Positions 1 through 11,619 of a DNA stretch of 64,000 nt are shown here, in pieces (the stretch's first letter is position 1; every line of letters starts with the position of its first letter). A program made the position numbers and the translations under genes. The notes beneath the pieces are model-generated. The model searched no databases. It was not told the origin of the DNA and was given only the letters and a program-made list of their open reading frames with translations. The DNA lies in assembly GCF_029407905.1 (NCBI RefSeq), contig NC_073633.1, positions 30,270,501-30,334,500 of the forward strand, written 5' to 3'. Source of the DNA: Bubalus kerabau. Taxonomy: Eukaryota > Chordata > Mammalia > Artiodactyla > Bovidae.

Positions 1-21
1 TAAATATTAATTTACTCAATG

Positions 22-82
22 AAACATTTGCGGAGTCCCTACTTGGGTCAGGCACTGAGCTAGACACAACATCCCCCTATGA
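22..82 (+). repeat. MIR-like SINE fragment
   Basis: The stretch resembles the MIR core, with a 'caggcactgagctag' block close to the usual 'caggcactgtgctagg'. It is short and degenerate. The sequence from about 83 to 480 shows no gene, V segment or repeat that I can name. Confidence 0.4.
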
Positions 83-624
83 AAATGGTATTGTCAAAAG
101 GAACAAAATGCTTAAAGCAGTGATAGTCTTCAGGATAACTGCTGTGATAGGGAAAATACAGTATTATGGGAACACACAGGTATTAAGACTACTTTGGTTG
201 TGGGGTTCCAGGAACACGTCCCAGCTGGAGTGACACCTGAACTAAAACGTAAGGGAATATGAATGAACCTGATAAAGACTGGGTCAAGTAGGAAGAGGTC
301 AAAGAAACAGCATCGGGACAGACCTGGAAGCACCTGTGGACGCACAAGTGGAGAGCACTTGGGTAGATGGTAGTTCCACTGTTTGATATAGAAACAAAAA
401 AAACAGTGAGTTTGCCTTAATTGTTTCTTTTGTTTGGGGAAGGGAAGAAGATGAAAAGCTAAACTAACCCTTCAGAGATCAGATGAGTCGCTCAGTCGTG
501 TCCGACTCCTCGTGACCCCATGAATCGCAGCACACCAGGCCTCCCTGTCCATCACCAACTCCTGGGGTTCACTGAGACTCACGTCCATCGAGTCAGTGAG
601 GCCATCCAGCCATCTCATCCTCTG

Positions 625-3492
625 TCATCCCCTTCTCCTCCTGCCCCTAATCCCTCCCAGCATCAGAGTCTTTTCCAATGTGTCAACTCTTCCCATGAGG
701 TGGCCAAAGTACTGGAGTTTCAGCTTTAGCATCATTCCTTCCAAAGAAATCCCAGGGCTGATCTCCTTCAGAATGGACTGGTTGGATCTCCTTGCAGTCC
801 AAGGGACTCTCAAGAGTCTTCTCCAACACCACAGTTCAAAAGCATCAAGTCTTCGGCGCTCAGCCTTCTTCACCGTCCAACTCTCACATCCATACATGAC
901 CACAGGAAAAACCAAAGCCTTGACTAGATGGACCTTTGTTGGCAAAGTAACGTCTCTGCTTTTGAACATGCTATCCAGGTTGGTCACAACTCTCCTTCCA
1001 AGGAGTAAGCGTCTTTTAATTTCATGGCTGCAGTCACCATCTGCAGTGATTTTGGAGCCCAAAAAAATAAAGTCCGACACTGTTTCCCCATCCATTTCCC
1101 ATGAAGTGATGGGACCAGATGCCATGATCTTCGTTTTCTGAATGTTGAGCTTTAAGCCAACTTTTTCACTCTCCACTTTTACCTTCATCAAGAGGCTTTT
1201 TAGTTCCTCTTCACTTTCTGGCATAAGGGTGGTGTCATCTGCATATCTGAGGTTATTGATATTTCTCCCGGCAATCTTGATTCCAGCTTGTGTTTCTTCC
1301 AGTCCAGCGTTTCTCATGATGTACTCGGAATATAAGTTAAATAAACAGGGTGATAATATACAGCCTTGACGAACTCCTTTTCCTATTTGGAACCAGTCTG
1401 TTGTTCCATGTCCAGTTCTAACTGTTGCTTCCTGACCTGCATACAAATTTCTCAAGAGGCAGATCAGGTGGTCTTGTATTCCCATCTCTTTCAGAATTTT
1501 CCACAGTTTATTGTGATCCACACAGTCAAAGGCTTTGGCATAGTCAATAAGGCAGAAATAGATGTTTTTCTGGAACTCTCTTGCTTTTTCCATGATCCAG
1601 TGGATGTTGGCAATTTGATCTCTGGTTCCTCTGCCTGTTCTAAAACCAGCTTGAACATCAGGAAGTTCACGGTTCACATATTGCTGAAGCCTGGCTTGGA
1701 GAATTTTGAGCATTACTTTACTAGCGTGTGAGATGAGTGCAATTGTGAAGAAGTTTGAGCATTCTTTGACATTGCCTTTCTTTGGGATTGGAATGAAAAC
1801 TGACCTTTTCCAGTCCTGTGGCCACTGCTGAGTTTTCAAATTTGCTGTCATATTGAGTGCAGCACTTTCACAGCATCATCTTTCAGGATTTGGAATAGCT
1901 CAACTGGAATTCCATCACCTCCACTAGCTTTGTTTGTAGTGATGCTTTCTAAGGCCCACTTGGCTTCACATTCCAGGATGTCTGGCTCTAGGTCAGTGAT
2001 CACACCATCATGATTATCTGGGTCGTGAAGATCTTTTTTGTACAGTTCTTCTGTGTATTCTTGCCATCTCTTCTTAATATCTTCTGCTTCTGTTAGGTCC
2101 ATACCATTTCTGTCCTTTATCAAGCCCATTTTTGCATGAAACGATCCTTTGGTATCTCCGATTTTCTTGAAGAGATCCCTAGTCTTTCCCATTCTGTTGT
2201 TTTCCTCTATTTCTTTGCACTGATCGCTGAAGAAGGCTTTCTTATCTCTCCTTGCTATTCTTTGGAACTCTGCATTCAGATGTTTATATCTTTTCTTTTC
2301 TCCTTTGCTTTTTGCTTCTCTTCTTTTCACAGCTATTTGTAAGGCCTCCCCAGACAGCCATTTGCTTTTTTGCATTTCTTTTCCATGGGGATGGTCTTGA
2401 TCCCTGTCTCAGGTACAATGTCACAAACCTCATTCCATAGTTCATCAGGCACTCTATCTATCAGATCTAGGCCCTTAAATCTATTTCTCACTTCCACTGT
2501 ATAATCATAAGGATTTGATTTAGGTCATACCTGAATGGTCTAGTGGTTTTCCCTACTTTCTTCAATTTAAGTCTGAATTTAGCAATAAGGAGTTCATGGT
2601 CTGAGCCACAGTCAGCTCCTGGTCTTGTTTTTGCTGACTATATAGAACTTCTCCATCTTTGGCTGCAAAGAATATAATCAATCTGATTTTGGTGTTGACT
2701 ATCTGGTGATGTCCATGTATAGAGTCCTCTCTTGTGTTGTTGGAAGAGGGTGTTTGTTATGACCAGTGCATTTTCTTGGCAAAACTCTATTAGTCTTTGC
2801 CCTGCTTCATTTCATATTCCAAGGCGAAATTTGCCTGTTACTCCAGGTGTTTCTTGACTTCCTACTTTTGCATTCCAGTCCCCTATAATGAAAAGGACAT
2901 CTTTTTGGGGTGTTAGTTCTAAAAGGTCTTGTAGGTCTTCATAGAACCGTTCAACTTCAGCTTCTTCAGCATTACTGGTTGGGGCATAGACTTGGATTAC
3001 CGTGATATTGAATGGTTTGCCTTGGAAACGAACAGAGATTATTCTGTCATTTTTGAGATTGCATCCAAGTACTGCATTTCGGACTCTTTTGTTGACCATG
3101 ATGGCCACTCCATTTCTTCTGAGGGATTCCTGCTCGCAGTAGTAGATATAATGGTCATCTGAGTTAAATTCACCCATTCCAGTCCATTTCAGTTTGCTGA
3201 TTCCTAGAATGTCGACATTCATTTTTGCCATCACTTGTTTGACCACTTCCAATTTGCCTTGATTTATGGATCTGACATTCCAGGTTCCTGTGCAATATTG
3301 CTCTTTACAGCATCGAACCTTGCTTCTATCACCAGTCACATCCACAGCTGGGTATTCTTTTTGCTTTGGATCCATCCCTTCATTCTTTCTGGAGTTATTT
3401 CTCCACTGATCTCCAGTAGCATATTGGGCACCTATTGACCTGGGGAGTTTCTCTTTCAGTATCCTATCATTTTGCCTTTTCATACTGTTCAT
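625..3492 (-). pseudogene. BovB ORF2 remnant (endonuclease + reverse transcriptase)
   Basis: This is the broken polyprotein of the 481-4010 BovB. The endonuclease part (2812-3492) carries GTWNVRS near its start and the catalytic-type motif IGDWNAKVG near its end. The RT part (625-2375) carries the active-site motif YADD. The frame is broken near 1848 by a TGC-to-TGA stop and, a few bases on, a one-base deletion in a G pair. It is also broken between 2375 and 2812, where at least one G is missing from a GGG run. RTE proteins of this type nick DNA and copy LINE and SINE RNA into the genome; this copy cannot make the full protein. Confidence 0.8.
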
Positions 3493-3889
3493 GGGGTTCT
3501 CAAGGCAAGAATACTGAAGTGGTTTGCCATTCCCTTCTCCAGTGGACTACATTCTGTCAGATCTCTCCACCATGACCCGCCCTTCTTGGGTTGCCCCACG
3601 GGCATGGCTTACTTTCATTGAGTTAGACAAGGCTGTGGTCCTAGTGTGATTAGATTGACTAGTTTCCTGTGAGTATGGTTTCAGTGTGTCTGCCCTCTGA
3701 TGCCCTCTTGCGACACCTACCATCTTACTTGGGTTTCTCTTACCTTGGGATTGGGGTATCTCTTCACGGCTGCTCCAGCAAAGCGCAGCCATTGCTCCTT
3801 ACCTTGGACGAGGGGTATCTCCTCACCGCCGCCCTTCCTGACCTTCAATGTGGGATAGCTCCTCTAGGCCCTCCTGCACCCGCACAGCC

Positions 3890-4010
3890 ACAGCTCCTTG
3901 GACGTGGGGTTGGCCCTCCCGGCCACCGCCCCTGGCCTCGGGCGTGGGGTTGTTCCTCCCAGCCGCCGCCCTTGGCCTCGGGAGTGGGGGCATGGGGTAG
4001 CTCCTCCCAT
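3890..4010 (-). repeat. GC-rich tandem units in the BovB 5' leader
   Basis: Two to three similar GC-rich units of about 50-55 bases, each with a 'ggcctcggg' core and 'gtggggt', lie at the 5' end of the BovB. A partial version is seen at 28330-28404 in another BovB. They are probably the 5' untranslated or promoter repeat of this family; that role is inferred. Confidence 0.5.
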
Positions 4011-4325
4011 TAATTTTAAGTATTTCTGGATTCTTGCACAGAACACAGTGAAACTTATTATACAATTAGAAAAAGGTCAGAGGAGGGAAGACTGAATGGA
4101 ACAAAAAGTGGCTTCATGGAAGGTGGTTCCTCTTAGACAGAGAGATGTCTCCCTAGCCTTCAGGCAAGGGTGAGTTCTCACATGGATGCAGCAAAATATA
4201 GCTCTCAGGAAAACCAGGATAATAAGCCCCCAAAATGCTTCTCTACTCCTACCTTCTCTAAAATACTTAACATTATATTTCAGAAATGAAAACTGCGATT
4301 CCACAAGTAACTTAAAAAAAATGTT

Positions 4326-4512
4326 GGTACTTCCCTGGTGTTCCAGTGGGTAAGAATCTACTTTCCAATGTAGGGTATGTGGGTTCGATCCCTGATTGGG
4401 GAACTAAGACCCACATACTGCAGAGCAACTGAGCCCATGCTCCAGAACAAGAGAAGTTCCCACATTTTATCAAAGACCCAGTATAGCCAAAACATAAAAA
4501 AAAATAAATTAA
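4326..4512 (+). mobile_element. CHR-type tRNA-Glu SINE
   Basis: The head 'acttccctggtgttccagtg' and the internal 'gggttcgatccctgattggg' (B-box-like) match CHR SINEs of cetartiodactyls. It ends in an A-rich tail (about 4494-4512). The DNA from 4513 to 4755 holds nothing I recognise. Confidence 0.75.
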
Positions 4513-4759
4513 ATATGCAATGTTGCTTAAAATAGAATAAAATCTTGCTTGATGCACTTTAACCACAATGTAATTAAATAGGATGATACCAGCTATTTCC
4601 TAAAAACAGGTTTTCAGGATAAAAGATGGTATACAGGCTCAAGATATGTGACAAAGGCCAAAGTAAAGTAACTTAAAAACAAGACAGACTGTATTTCCTT
4701 CTCAGGTTACAGTCCAAATATAAGCAATTCAGGGGCAATGTAGGAGATCCATAGCTTTG

Positions 4760-5122
4760 GTGATGGTCTTCGTCCATTCGGTTGCTATAACAAAAATACC
4801 ACAGACTAGAGGTATAAGCAATAAACATGTATTTCTAACAATTCTGAAGGTTAGGAAGTCCAGGATCAAGGTGCCAGTGGATTGGGTATCTGGTGAGGAC
4901 CCACTTCCTGATTCATAGACCACCATCTTCCTGCTGTTCTGTCATATGGAGGACAGGCAAAGGAGATCTCTGGGGTGCCTTTTATTTATAAGAAAATGAA
5001 TTCCATTCAAAAGACCTTCACCCTTGCAACCTAAGAATTTCCCAAAGGGCCTATGTCCTAATACCATCACTCTGACGATCAGGTTTCAACATACAGATTT
5101 TGGCAGGACACGAACGTTCAGT
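4760..5122 (-). mobile_element. MaLR LTR, MST-like
   Basis: Reverse-complement similarity to MST-type MaLR LTRs: 'ggttgctataacaaaaatacc' type start, 'gtccaggatcaaggtgccag', and a 'caacatacagattttggcag' end. This is an ancient mammalian ERVL-related repeat with no coding part. The exact subfamily is uncertain. Confidence 0.6.
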
Positions 5123-5132
5123 CCATCAGTTC

Positions 5133-6517
5133 AGTTCAGTGTCTGACTCTCGGCAACCCCGTGAACAACAGCACGCCAGGCCTCCCTGTTCATCACCAAC
5201 TCCCCAAGTTTACCCAAACTCATGTCCATTGAGTCGGTGATGCCATCCAACCATCTCATCCTCTATCACCCCCTTCTCCTCCTGCCCTCAATCTTTCCCA
5301 GCATCAGGGTCTTTTCAAATGAGTCAACTCCTTGCACCAGGTGGCCAAAATATTGGAGTTTCAGCTTCAATACCAGTCCTTCCAAATAACATCCAGGACT
5401 GACCTCCTTTAGGATGGACTGGTTGGATGTCCTGAAAGTCCAAGGGACTCTCAAGAGTCTTCTCCAACACCACAGTTCAAAAGCATCAATTCTTCAGCAT
5501 TCAGCTTTCTGTATAGTCCAACTCTCACATCCATACATGACTATTGGAAAAACCATAGCCTTGACTAGATAAACTTTGGACCCAAAGTAATGTCTCTGCT
5601 TTTTAATATGCTGTCTAGGTTGGCCACAACTTTACTTCCAAGTAGTAAGTGTCTTTTAATTTCATGGCTGCAGTCACCATCTGCAGTGATTTTGGAACCC
5701 CTAAATATAAAGTCTGTCACTGTTTCCGCATTTATTTCCCATGAAGTGATGGGACCAGATGCCATGATCTTAGTTTTCTGAATGTTGAGCTTAGGCCAAC
5801 TTTTTCACTCTCCTCTTTCAATTTCATCAAGAGGCTCTTTAGTTCTTCACTTTCTGCCACAAGGGTGGTGTCTTCTGCATACCGAAGGTTATTTATATTT
5901 CTTCCGGCAATCTTGATCCCAGCTTGTGCTTCTTCCAGCCCAACATTTTTCTCATGATGTACTCTGCATATAAGTTAAATAAGCAGGGTGACAATATACA
6001 GCCTTGACGTACTCCTTTTCCTATTTGGAACCAGTCTGTTGTTCCATGTCCAGTTCTAACTGTTGCTTCCTGACCTGCGTATAGGTTTCTCAAGAGGCAG
6101 GTCAGGTGGTCTGGCATTCCCATCTCTTTCAGAATTTTTACACAGTCATTGTGATCCACATACTCAAAGGCTTTGGCATAGTCAATAAAGCAGAAATAGA
6201 TGTTTTTCTGGAACTCTCTAGCTTTTTCCATGATTCAGCGGATGTTGGCAATTTGATCTCTGGTTCCTCTGCCTTTTCTAAAACCAGCTTGAACATCTGG
6301 AAGTTTAGGGTCATTTATTTCTGAAGCCTGGCTTGGAGAATTTTGAACATTACTTAACTAGCATGTGAGATGAGTGCAATTGTGCGGTAGTTTGAGCATT
6401 CTTTGGCATTACCTTTCTTTGGGATGGAAATGAATACTGACCTTTTCTAGCCCTGTGGCTACTGCTGAGTTTTCCAAGTTTGCTGGCATGTTGAGTGCAG
6501 CACTCCACAGCATCATC
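5133..6517 (-). mobile_element. BovB LINE, 5' truncated, at left edge of duplication copy A
   Basis: Minus-strand BovB with its 3' end at about 5133 and 5' truncation at about 6517, just before 'agtccataacagtgac'. The same truncation point and flank recur at 32271 in copy B, so this insertion predates the duplication or was carried by it. RT remnants are at 5565-5765 and 5893-6231. Its 3' third is much less like the copy B element than the surrounding DNA is. Confidence 0.85.
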
Positions 6518-6589
6518 TTCAGTCCATAACAGTGACTAAGTTTCTGTTGTTATGCCTCCCTCAAAACCCACTTCTACTCAGGGTCCAAC

Positions 6590-6705
6590 ACATATGTACA
6601 ACAATCCTCACAACAGTCTTTCCAATTATCTCAATTTTATGATTTAGGAGATTAGGCACATAGATTGTAAATGGCTGATCCACTCTGACATACTTACGAA
6701 GAAGA
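6590..6705 (+). repeat. MIR-like fragment
   Basis: Degenerate similarity to the 3' half of MIR ('ctcaattttatgatttagga' in place of 'cccattttacagatgagga'). It is present in both duplication copies (the other is at about 32350-32450). Confidence 0.4.
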
Positions 6706-6994
6706 AGAATCATAAAATATAATTTATGCTTAGTCCTCTTTCCATCGCATCCTTGAAATGAGATAAAAGAGAGGATAAAAATGAATATTATAAATAAAAC
6801 CTCCATTGAATGTCTGGTTTTACTTTAAATTACCTGGTTATAAGAAACATTTTCCAGAACATTTTTCCAGTGAAGGAAAAAAAGAATATTAAGCTAAGTT
6901 TCCTCCTCAAGGTCAAACAAGCCAATTACCAGGACCAAATGACAAAACAGAACTTCCAATGAAACTTATTTGCTCCCTCCTAGCCACCTCAGTC

Positions 6995-7140
6995 AGAAAA
7001 GGTAATGGCAACCCACTCCAGTACTCTTGCCCAGAGAATCCCACGGACGGAGGGGCCTGAAAGGCTGCAGTCCATGGGGTCACGCAGAGTCAGACACCAC
7101 TGAAGCGACTTAGCAGCAGCACCAGCAGCACCAGCAGCCA
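6995..7140 (+). mobile_element. Bov-A SINE monomer with (AGC)n tail
   Basis: Body from 'aatggcaacccactccagta' to 'gaagcgacttagcagcagc', ending in AGC and CAGCAC repeats. It is shared with copy B (32745-32890), so it predates the duplication. Confidence 0.8.
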
Positions 7141-8228
7141 CCACCTCCGTAAATGTGGGGAATATAGACCTGAGCACACAATGTCCCTTCCCTAGTCCTT
7201 CATTATAAAACGCTCTTCCTTGGCCATCCTCCCACATCATTGCTCTGAGAAGTCCACTGAGCTAAGAATATATCTCTTCTAGATCTTGCTCTGGTTACCC
7301 AGATCCCAGGACTCCCTGCACACAAGGATTCCCCAGATCCACTTTTAAGGTCGGAATGTGCTTCTTCCAAGGACCTTCTTCCCAGATGTAGATATTCCAC
7401 CAGTGTATACACAACCCAAGCCCAAGGGGTACTCATGGAATGGCACTTTGCAGGGATTGTAATCATGTTCAGTGAGGTATCCCCATCAAGAATAGAATCC
7501 AAAAATAGATCTGGATATATATAGGAATTTAGTATACTATAAATGCAGTATCCCAAATCATTGGAGCAAGTGTGACGTTTTCGATCTGTAGTGTTCTTAT
7601 GAATGTTGATCCATTTAGAAAAAATAAATGCAAGTCTCTACATAAAAATTAATTTCTTTTGGGATATACTCCTTTGAATCATATGGTTCAAAATGGAGCT
7701 GCTAGTTTCTTGCAGAATCCTTCCCTAGACATCACTAATTACTTGGTCAAATGTAGGGCAAAGCTGGGCTAACCCTAGTAGCCACCACAACTTCCAGGGA
7801 ACAGCATCTGACTCACACTGAGTCAACCAGAGCCCTTCCTGGAAGGTTCTAAGTTGAAAAGAGAAATAGAGAGAGGCATTGAGTCCAGTCCTTCACAAAG
7901 GTATAGGGAAGAAGATGTGAGCACAGGAGCTGTAATTGGCCTACATGCTTATATTACGTTCTTAAATCCTCCATTGTTTTGAATCCTCCTCACATTATGT
8001 CTCACTTGCTTCCTCTCTCCTTCCTTCAGAGTCAAATTACCTCTACTTCCTTTTGTCACATAGCATTTTACGCACTTTTCTGTCTGAGCACTTACCAAAC
8101 TGTTTTGAGTTAGCAGTTTACTGTTCATTCCTACAACCAACACTTTTTATTAACAGGGACTATTTTGGGAATGAGGGCTACACCACTATTGAAATCTGTC
8201 TCAGCCTGGAGGAGCCTATAGGCTGAGG
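7141..8228. other. Non-coding stretch of the duplication
   Basis: No V exon, recombination signal or named repeat is visible. Short open frames here are not conserved as proteins. The stretch is matched at about 32891-33985 in copy B. Confidence 0.6.
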
Positions 8229-8229
8229 A

Positions 8230-8490
8230 GAAGTGGAGTGGTCAGACTACATGCCTGATAGGCAGGCTGCCTGGGTTTCAATCTACTGTTGAGCAGTTCT
8301 GTGACTTCATTAAGATACATGAATTCTCTGAGCTTGAATGCTTTCATAGGCAAAGTGAAGCTCATGAGAAGAGTTGTGAGAATTAAAGGGGTTCACAATT
8401 GTCTGGGATCACACCTGGCATCTGCAGATCAAGGATGGTTTCTTTCACCTCTTTATGATCAGTTCTCACCAGAGTAGCTGGCACACAAGG
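8230..8490 (-). repeat. MIR SINE
   Basis: Antisense MIR: 'gcctgggtttcaatct' followed by 'gttctgtgacttc' and 'ctctgagcttgaatgctttc' match the reverse of the MIR 3' half. In copy B the same MIR is split by a Bov-A2 (34142-34418). Confidence 0.6.
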
Positions 8491-8638
8491 ATTTATTTCA
8501 ATATATACCTGCAAATGAACAAATTTTGTAGCTTTACCCAAAAAAAAAAAAAAAAGTTATAATGAAGGACAAATCCCAGAGCCACACCGCCACCTTGTGG
8601 AGGGATAATAAGGCTTCAGGAGGTTTTCTGTGCTCAGG

Positions 8639-8677
8639 GGTTTGTATTCAGCTCTCCCTGCTGCCCCCACCACTGTG
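8639..8677 (-). promoter_or_regulatory. V-RSS (23-base spacer) of TRAV8 copy A
   Basis: Read on the minus strand, the heptamer CACAGTG (8671-8677, consensus) is followed by a 23-base spacer (8648-8670) and the nonamer ATACAAACC (8639-8647, near consensus ACAAAAACC). It directly abuts the V exon. RAG1/2 would join this 23-RSS to a 12-RSS at a J (or D) segment. Confidence 0.93.
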
Positions 8678-9108
8678 TCCCTCACAGCACAGAAGTACAA
8701 GGCAGAGTCACTCCCTAGAACAGATGGTTTCTTCAGGTGGAAAGAGGTTTGGCTCTTGTTAAATTCAGCCTCAAAACCGTAGTTGCCTTTAACCAAGCTG
8801 TCCCCTCCGATGTATTTCAGAAGGAACTGGAGACTTTGATTGCGATGCTGGACATACCAGAAAAGATAAGGGCTCCCCGAAACTGAATAGGTGCATTTCA
8901 CAGTCACTGGATCCCCTTCCGCGACAGCGATCACAGCTTCTGGCTGAGTCACCAACTGAGCTGTCAGCCCACCTGTGAAGTAACGCACAATACATCAGCG
9001 AAGCTTGAAAAAGAACGTAAGCGGGTAATACAAGTGCAAAACGGGAAGGGAACATCACTCACTGAGTGTAAACAGAATCCCAAGTGTCCAGATGTGTGCA
9101 GAGGCCAT
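8678..9108 (-). CDS. TRAV8: T-cell receptor alpha variable segment, TRAV8 subgroup (copy A)
   Basis: Germline V segment supplying the variable domain of a TCR alpha chain. Leader exon 1 is 9063-9108: ATG, 15 codons plus one base, splice donor GT at 9061-9062. The intron is 90 bases. The V exon is 8678-8972, entered after a CTTCACAG acceptor. The mature part starts at about AQLVTQ. The first cysteine is in VKCTYS, the conserved tryptophan in LFWYVQ, and the second cysteine in YFCAVRD. FEAEFNKSQTSFHL is typical of the TRAV8 subgroup. There is no stop or frameshift, and the 3' end abuts a good 23-RSS, so it looks functional. I cannot assign the gene number within the subgroup. Use as a delta V segment is possible but not shown. 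Confidence 0.92.
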
Positions 9109-9391
9109 GGCTCAAGCTGGGCTGGATGGGGGCTCCTTTGCAGCTCACGTTTGCTGGAGATATGGCACCACCCCAGAGACTATGTTCTCCACGAGCACAG
9201 CGTTTTACAAATGGCCCCTGGTGCTTCCTGGCACCTGTATCTTCTCTCTGTAGACCAAGCTCTTCTCTCAAACCTCCGTGAGAAGCAAGACTGCAGCACC
9301 TCCTGGACTCAAGACAAACCGCACAGTGCAGCGCCCCCTAGAGCCCACTTAGAATCAGGAGACTTTCTAGAGACTTTCTAGCAGCTGAGCT

Positions 9392-9524
9392 TCTTGGAGA
9401 AGGCAATGGCAACCCACTCCAGTATTCTTGCCTGGAAAATCCCGTGGACGGAGGAGCCTGGTGGGCTGCCGTCTATGGGGTCGCACAGAGTTGGACACGA
9501 CTAAAGCGACTTAGCAGCAGCAGC
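9392..9524 (+). mobile_element. Bov-A SINE, only in copy A
   Basis: Monomer ending in (CAG)n. It is flanked by a 12-base duplication: agcagctgagct at 9380-9391 and agcagctaagct at 9525-9536. Copy B (about 35415-35430) has a single uninterrupted site, so this insertion postdates the duplication. Confidence 0.85.
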
Positions 9525-9536
9525 AGCAGCTAAGCT

Positions 9537-9765
9537 GCCTAACTAGTGACTCAGCAGTAAAGATTCCGCCTGGCAATGCAGGAGACTTCAGTTCCATCTT
9601 GGGTCAGGAAGATCCTCCGGAGGAGGAAATGACAACCCACTCCAGTATTTTTGCCTGGAAAATTCCATGGACAGAGGAGTCTGGCGGGTTACAGTCCATG
9701 GAGTCACAAAGAGTCAGACACGAATGAGCGCGCCCACACACACACACTCACACACCCCCCTGGAG
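9537..9765 (+). mobile_element. Bov-tA SINE with (CA)n tail
   Basis: tRNA-like head 'gactcagcagtaaagattcc' followed by a Bov-A body and a CA-rich tail at about 9736-9765. It is shared with copy B (35436-35950), where an L1 fragment splits it. Confidence 0.8.
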
Positions 9766-10278
9766 CTTCCATGTCTTATCACAGGACCGGTCCTCTGGAT
9801 GTCTACATTTTCAATCGGTGTTCAAGGAGAAGAATCAGGGACGTGTGAACCAAAGTTGGAAAAAAATTCATCCTGGGTGGAACAACTTTTAAATGGTTTA
9901 TGCTCTCTCAAGATAATACAGGGACAGAAAGAAGGGAAAAGTATATTTTGATAGGATGGGGAAATAAATAGAAAAAAAAAGAAGGGAAAGCATAGCATTG
10001 AATGGAGAGAGAAAGAAAAGTGAGACACAAGAAAAAACCAAATAAAGGAAAAGAGTAAGGCAAGAGAAGATGAATGGTAAGAATGAGCTTATTTGTGTCT
10101 TTAGAAATAATTTAGAGCTGACATTCAATTAAACCTCTTTGACCACAATATAACTTGGGTTTTTCTCTTGGTAAGGTCTGTTGGGACCCCTCCCTATGAT
10201 ATTTAAATAGTCATACAAGAAGAACTTGAACCTTCTCTTTAAACATTTTTAGAAAGAGAAAAGGAGTGATGGCGTTAT

Positions 10279-10554
10279 GATGCTGCTGCTGCTAAGTCGC
10301 TTTAGTCGTGTCCAACCCTGTGCTACCCCATAGACGGCAGCTCACCAGGCTCCCCCGTCCCTGGGATTCTCCAGGCAAGAACACTGGAGTGGGTTGTCAT
10401 TTCCTTCTCCAATGCATGAAAGTGAAAAGTTAAAGTGAAGTTCCTCAGTTGTGTCCAACTCCTCGAGACCCCATCGACTGCAGCCTACCAGGCTCCTCTG
10501 TCCATGGGAGTTTCCAGGCAAGAGTACTAGAGTGGGGTGCTATTGCCTTCTCCG
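10279..10554 (-). mobile_element. Bov-A2 SINE (dimer), only in copy A
   Basis: Two Bov-A units joined by the linker 'gcatgaaagtgaaaagtt', antisense. Target-site duplication: gatggcgttat at 10268-10278 and gatggtgttat at 10555-10565. Copy B has the empty site near 36471. Confidence 0.9.
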
Positions 10555-10565
10555 GATGGTGTTAT

Positions 10566-11619
10566 AAACTTGTTATAAATATGTGTCCTATTAAATAGTA
10601 GGTTTTACAGCTAAAAAACTGCTATGAAGTTTTGCAAAAAAAGATATTTTCCACATAGAGAGACTACTTAAAACAGACCAGATGAAATACACATGGATTA
10701 AAAGTTGATGGTTAACTAAGCGTAAGGTATTATGATGATGACAAAGAGTTCATTTTAAGGGGAAGACAGGCTAAAGTTTTACACTAAAAAATGCCACAGT
10801 AGCAGCAGAGTGATTATTCAATAGAGTCGAACTTAAAGAAAATAAGCAAGTATCAGTATAAAGAAGTAGTTTCTCTGATTTTCCTTATTTTTCCTTTAAG
10901 TAATATTCAAAGAAACCACACAATTTAGAAAGAGGATAGAAAATCTCTTTGCCTTCAATCAGAAAAAAAAAATGTGTGAAACATAGCTATTTCTCAAAGC
11001 TTTGCTAAGGATCTCATACTTAACTAATTGAAACCTTGACCTTATTATAATGTCTTTCTTTGAAATATGTAAGTTATCTTTAAATAATAATCTTCAAGTC
11101 CCAAAGAGGCTTATGATGAATGGGAAAATAGATAAATTTATTCTCTTTCCGTCTAGAGCTTAAGTGTTAGTGTTGTATCTTTAAAGACACTGGCAGTCAT
11201 CTCCAGAGGAATGATTGGGGAAAGCTTAAAGAAAGGAATATTTTTAAATACATGTGCAGGATTAGGGGAAATCTACAAGAGAAGGTAAAGCACCCTGGGA
11301 CCAACAACAGTAAGTAGGCTTCACCACTCCTAGCCTTGAAGGGACAGAGGAGGAAGAAATGATCCCAGCCTGGAAGACCTGTCACTGAGGTGGACCCACA
11401 GGACCTGTGGATCTCAGCACAGGAAAGAAAACATAGGAGAATATAAACAGGCTGACCACTGTTTCCTGCCAGTGGCTCCCACTGGGCCAAACCCAACTAG
11501 AAGCAAAAAAGACAAGTGCATTGAAGTCAGCCTCCTGGGTGTAGAGTAGGGTGGAGAGTAGACTTGGAGAGGAGAACAGAGAACAGACAGTTCCCTGACA
11601 TTGGGTTTAGGGTTCCCCT
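10566..11619. other. Non-coding stretch of the duplication
   Basis: A/T-rich DNA with no gene or named repeat. It is matched at about 36475-37520 in copy B. Short open frames occur but show no family signature. Confidence 0.6.

Larger units (their letters stand above)
481..4010 (-). mobile_element. BovB (RTE) LINE, near full length
   Basis: The element is antisense to the given strand. Its 3' end is at about 481, with the typical 'gtcgctcagtcgtgtccgac' block, and its 5' end is near 4010. From the 5' end it has a GC-rich leader (3890-4010), an upstream open segment (3547-3792), an APE-type endonuclease (2812-3492) and a reverse transcriptase (625-2375). It has most of a full BovB but is coding-dead because of stops and frameshifts. 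I could not define a target-site duplication. Confidence 0.9.

Noticed and set aside
596..1141. Long plus-strand open frame of 181 codons
   Set aside because: Antisense shadow of the BovB reverse transcriptase; the same shadow recurs over other BovB copies.
7203..7556. Minus-strand open frame of 117 codons in the duplication
   Set aside because: Not conserved as a protein in copy B (33093-33305 is short and shifted); part of it runs toward a SINE.
11197..11496. Minus-strand frame of 99 codons, similar at 37100-37399
   Set aside because: Similar in both copies, but so is the surrounding non-coding DNA; no family match or splice/RSS context, so not called.
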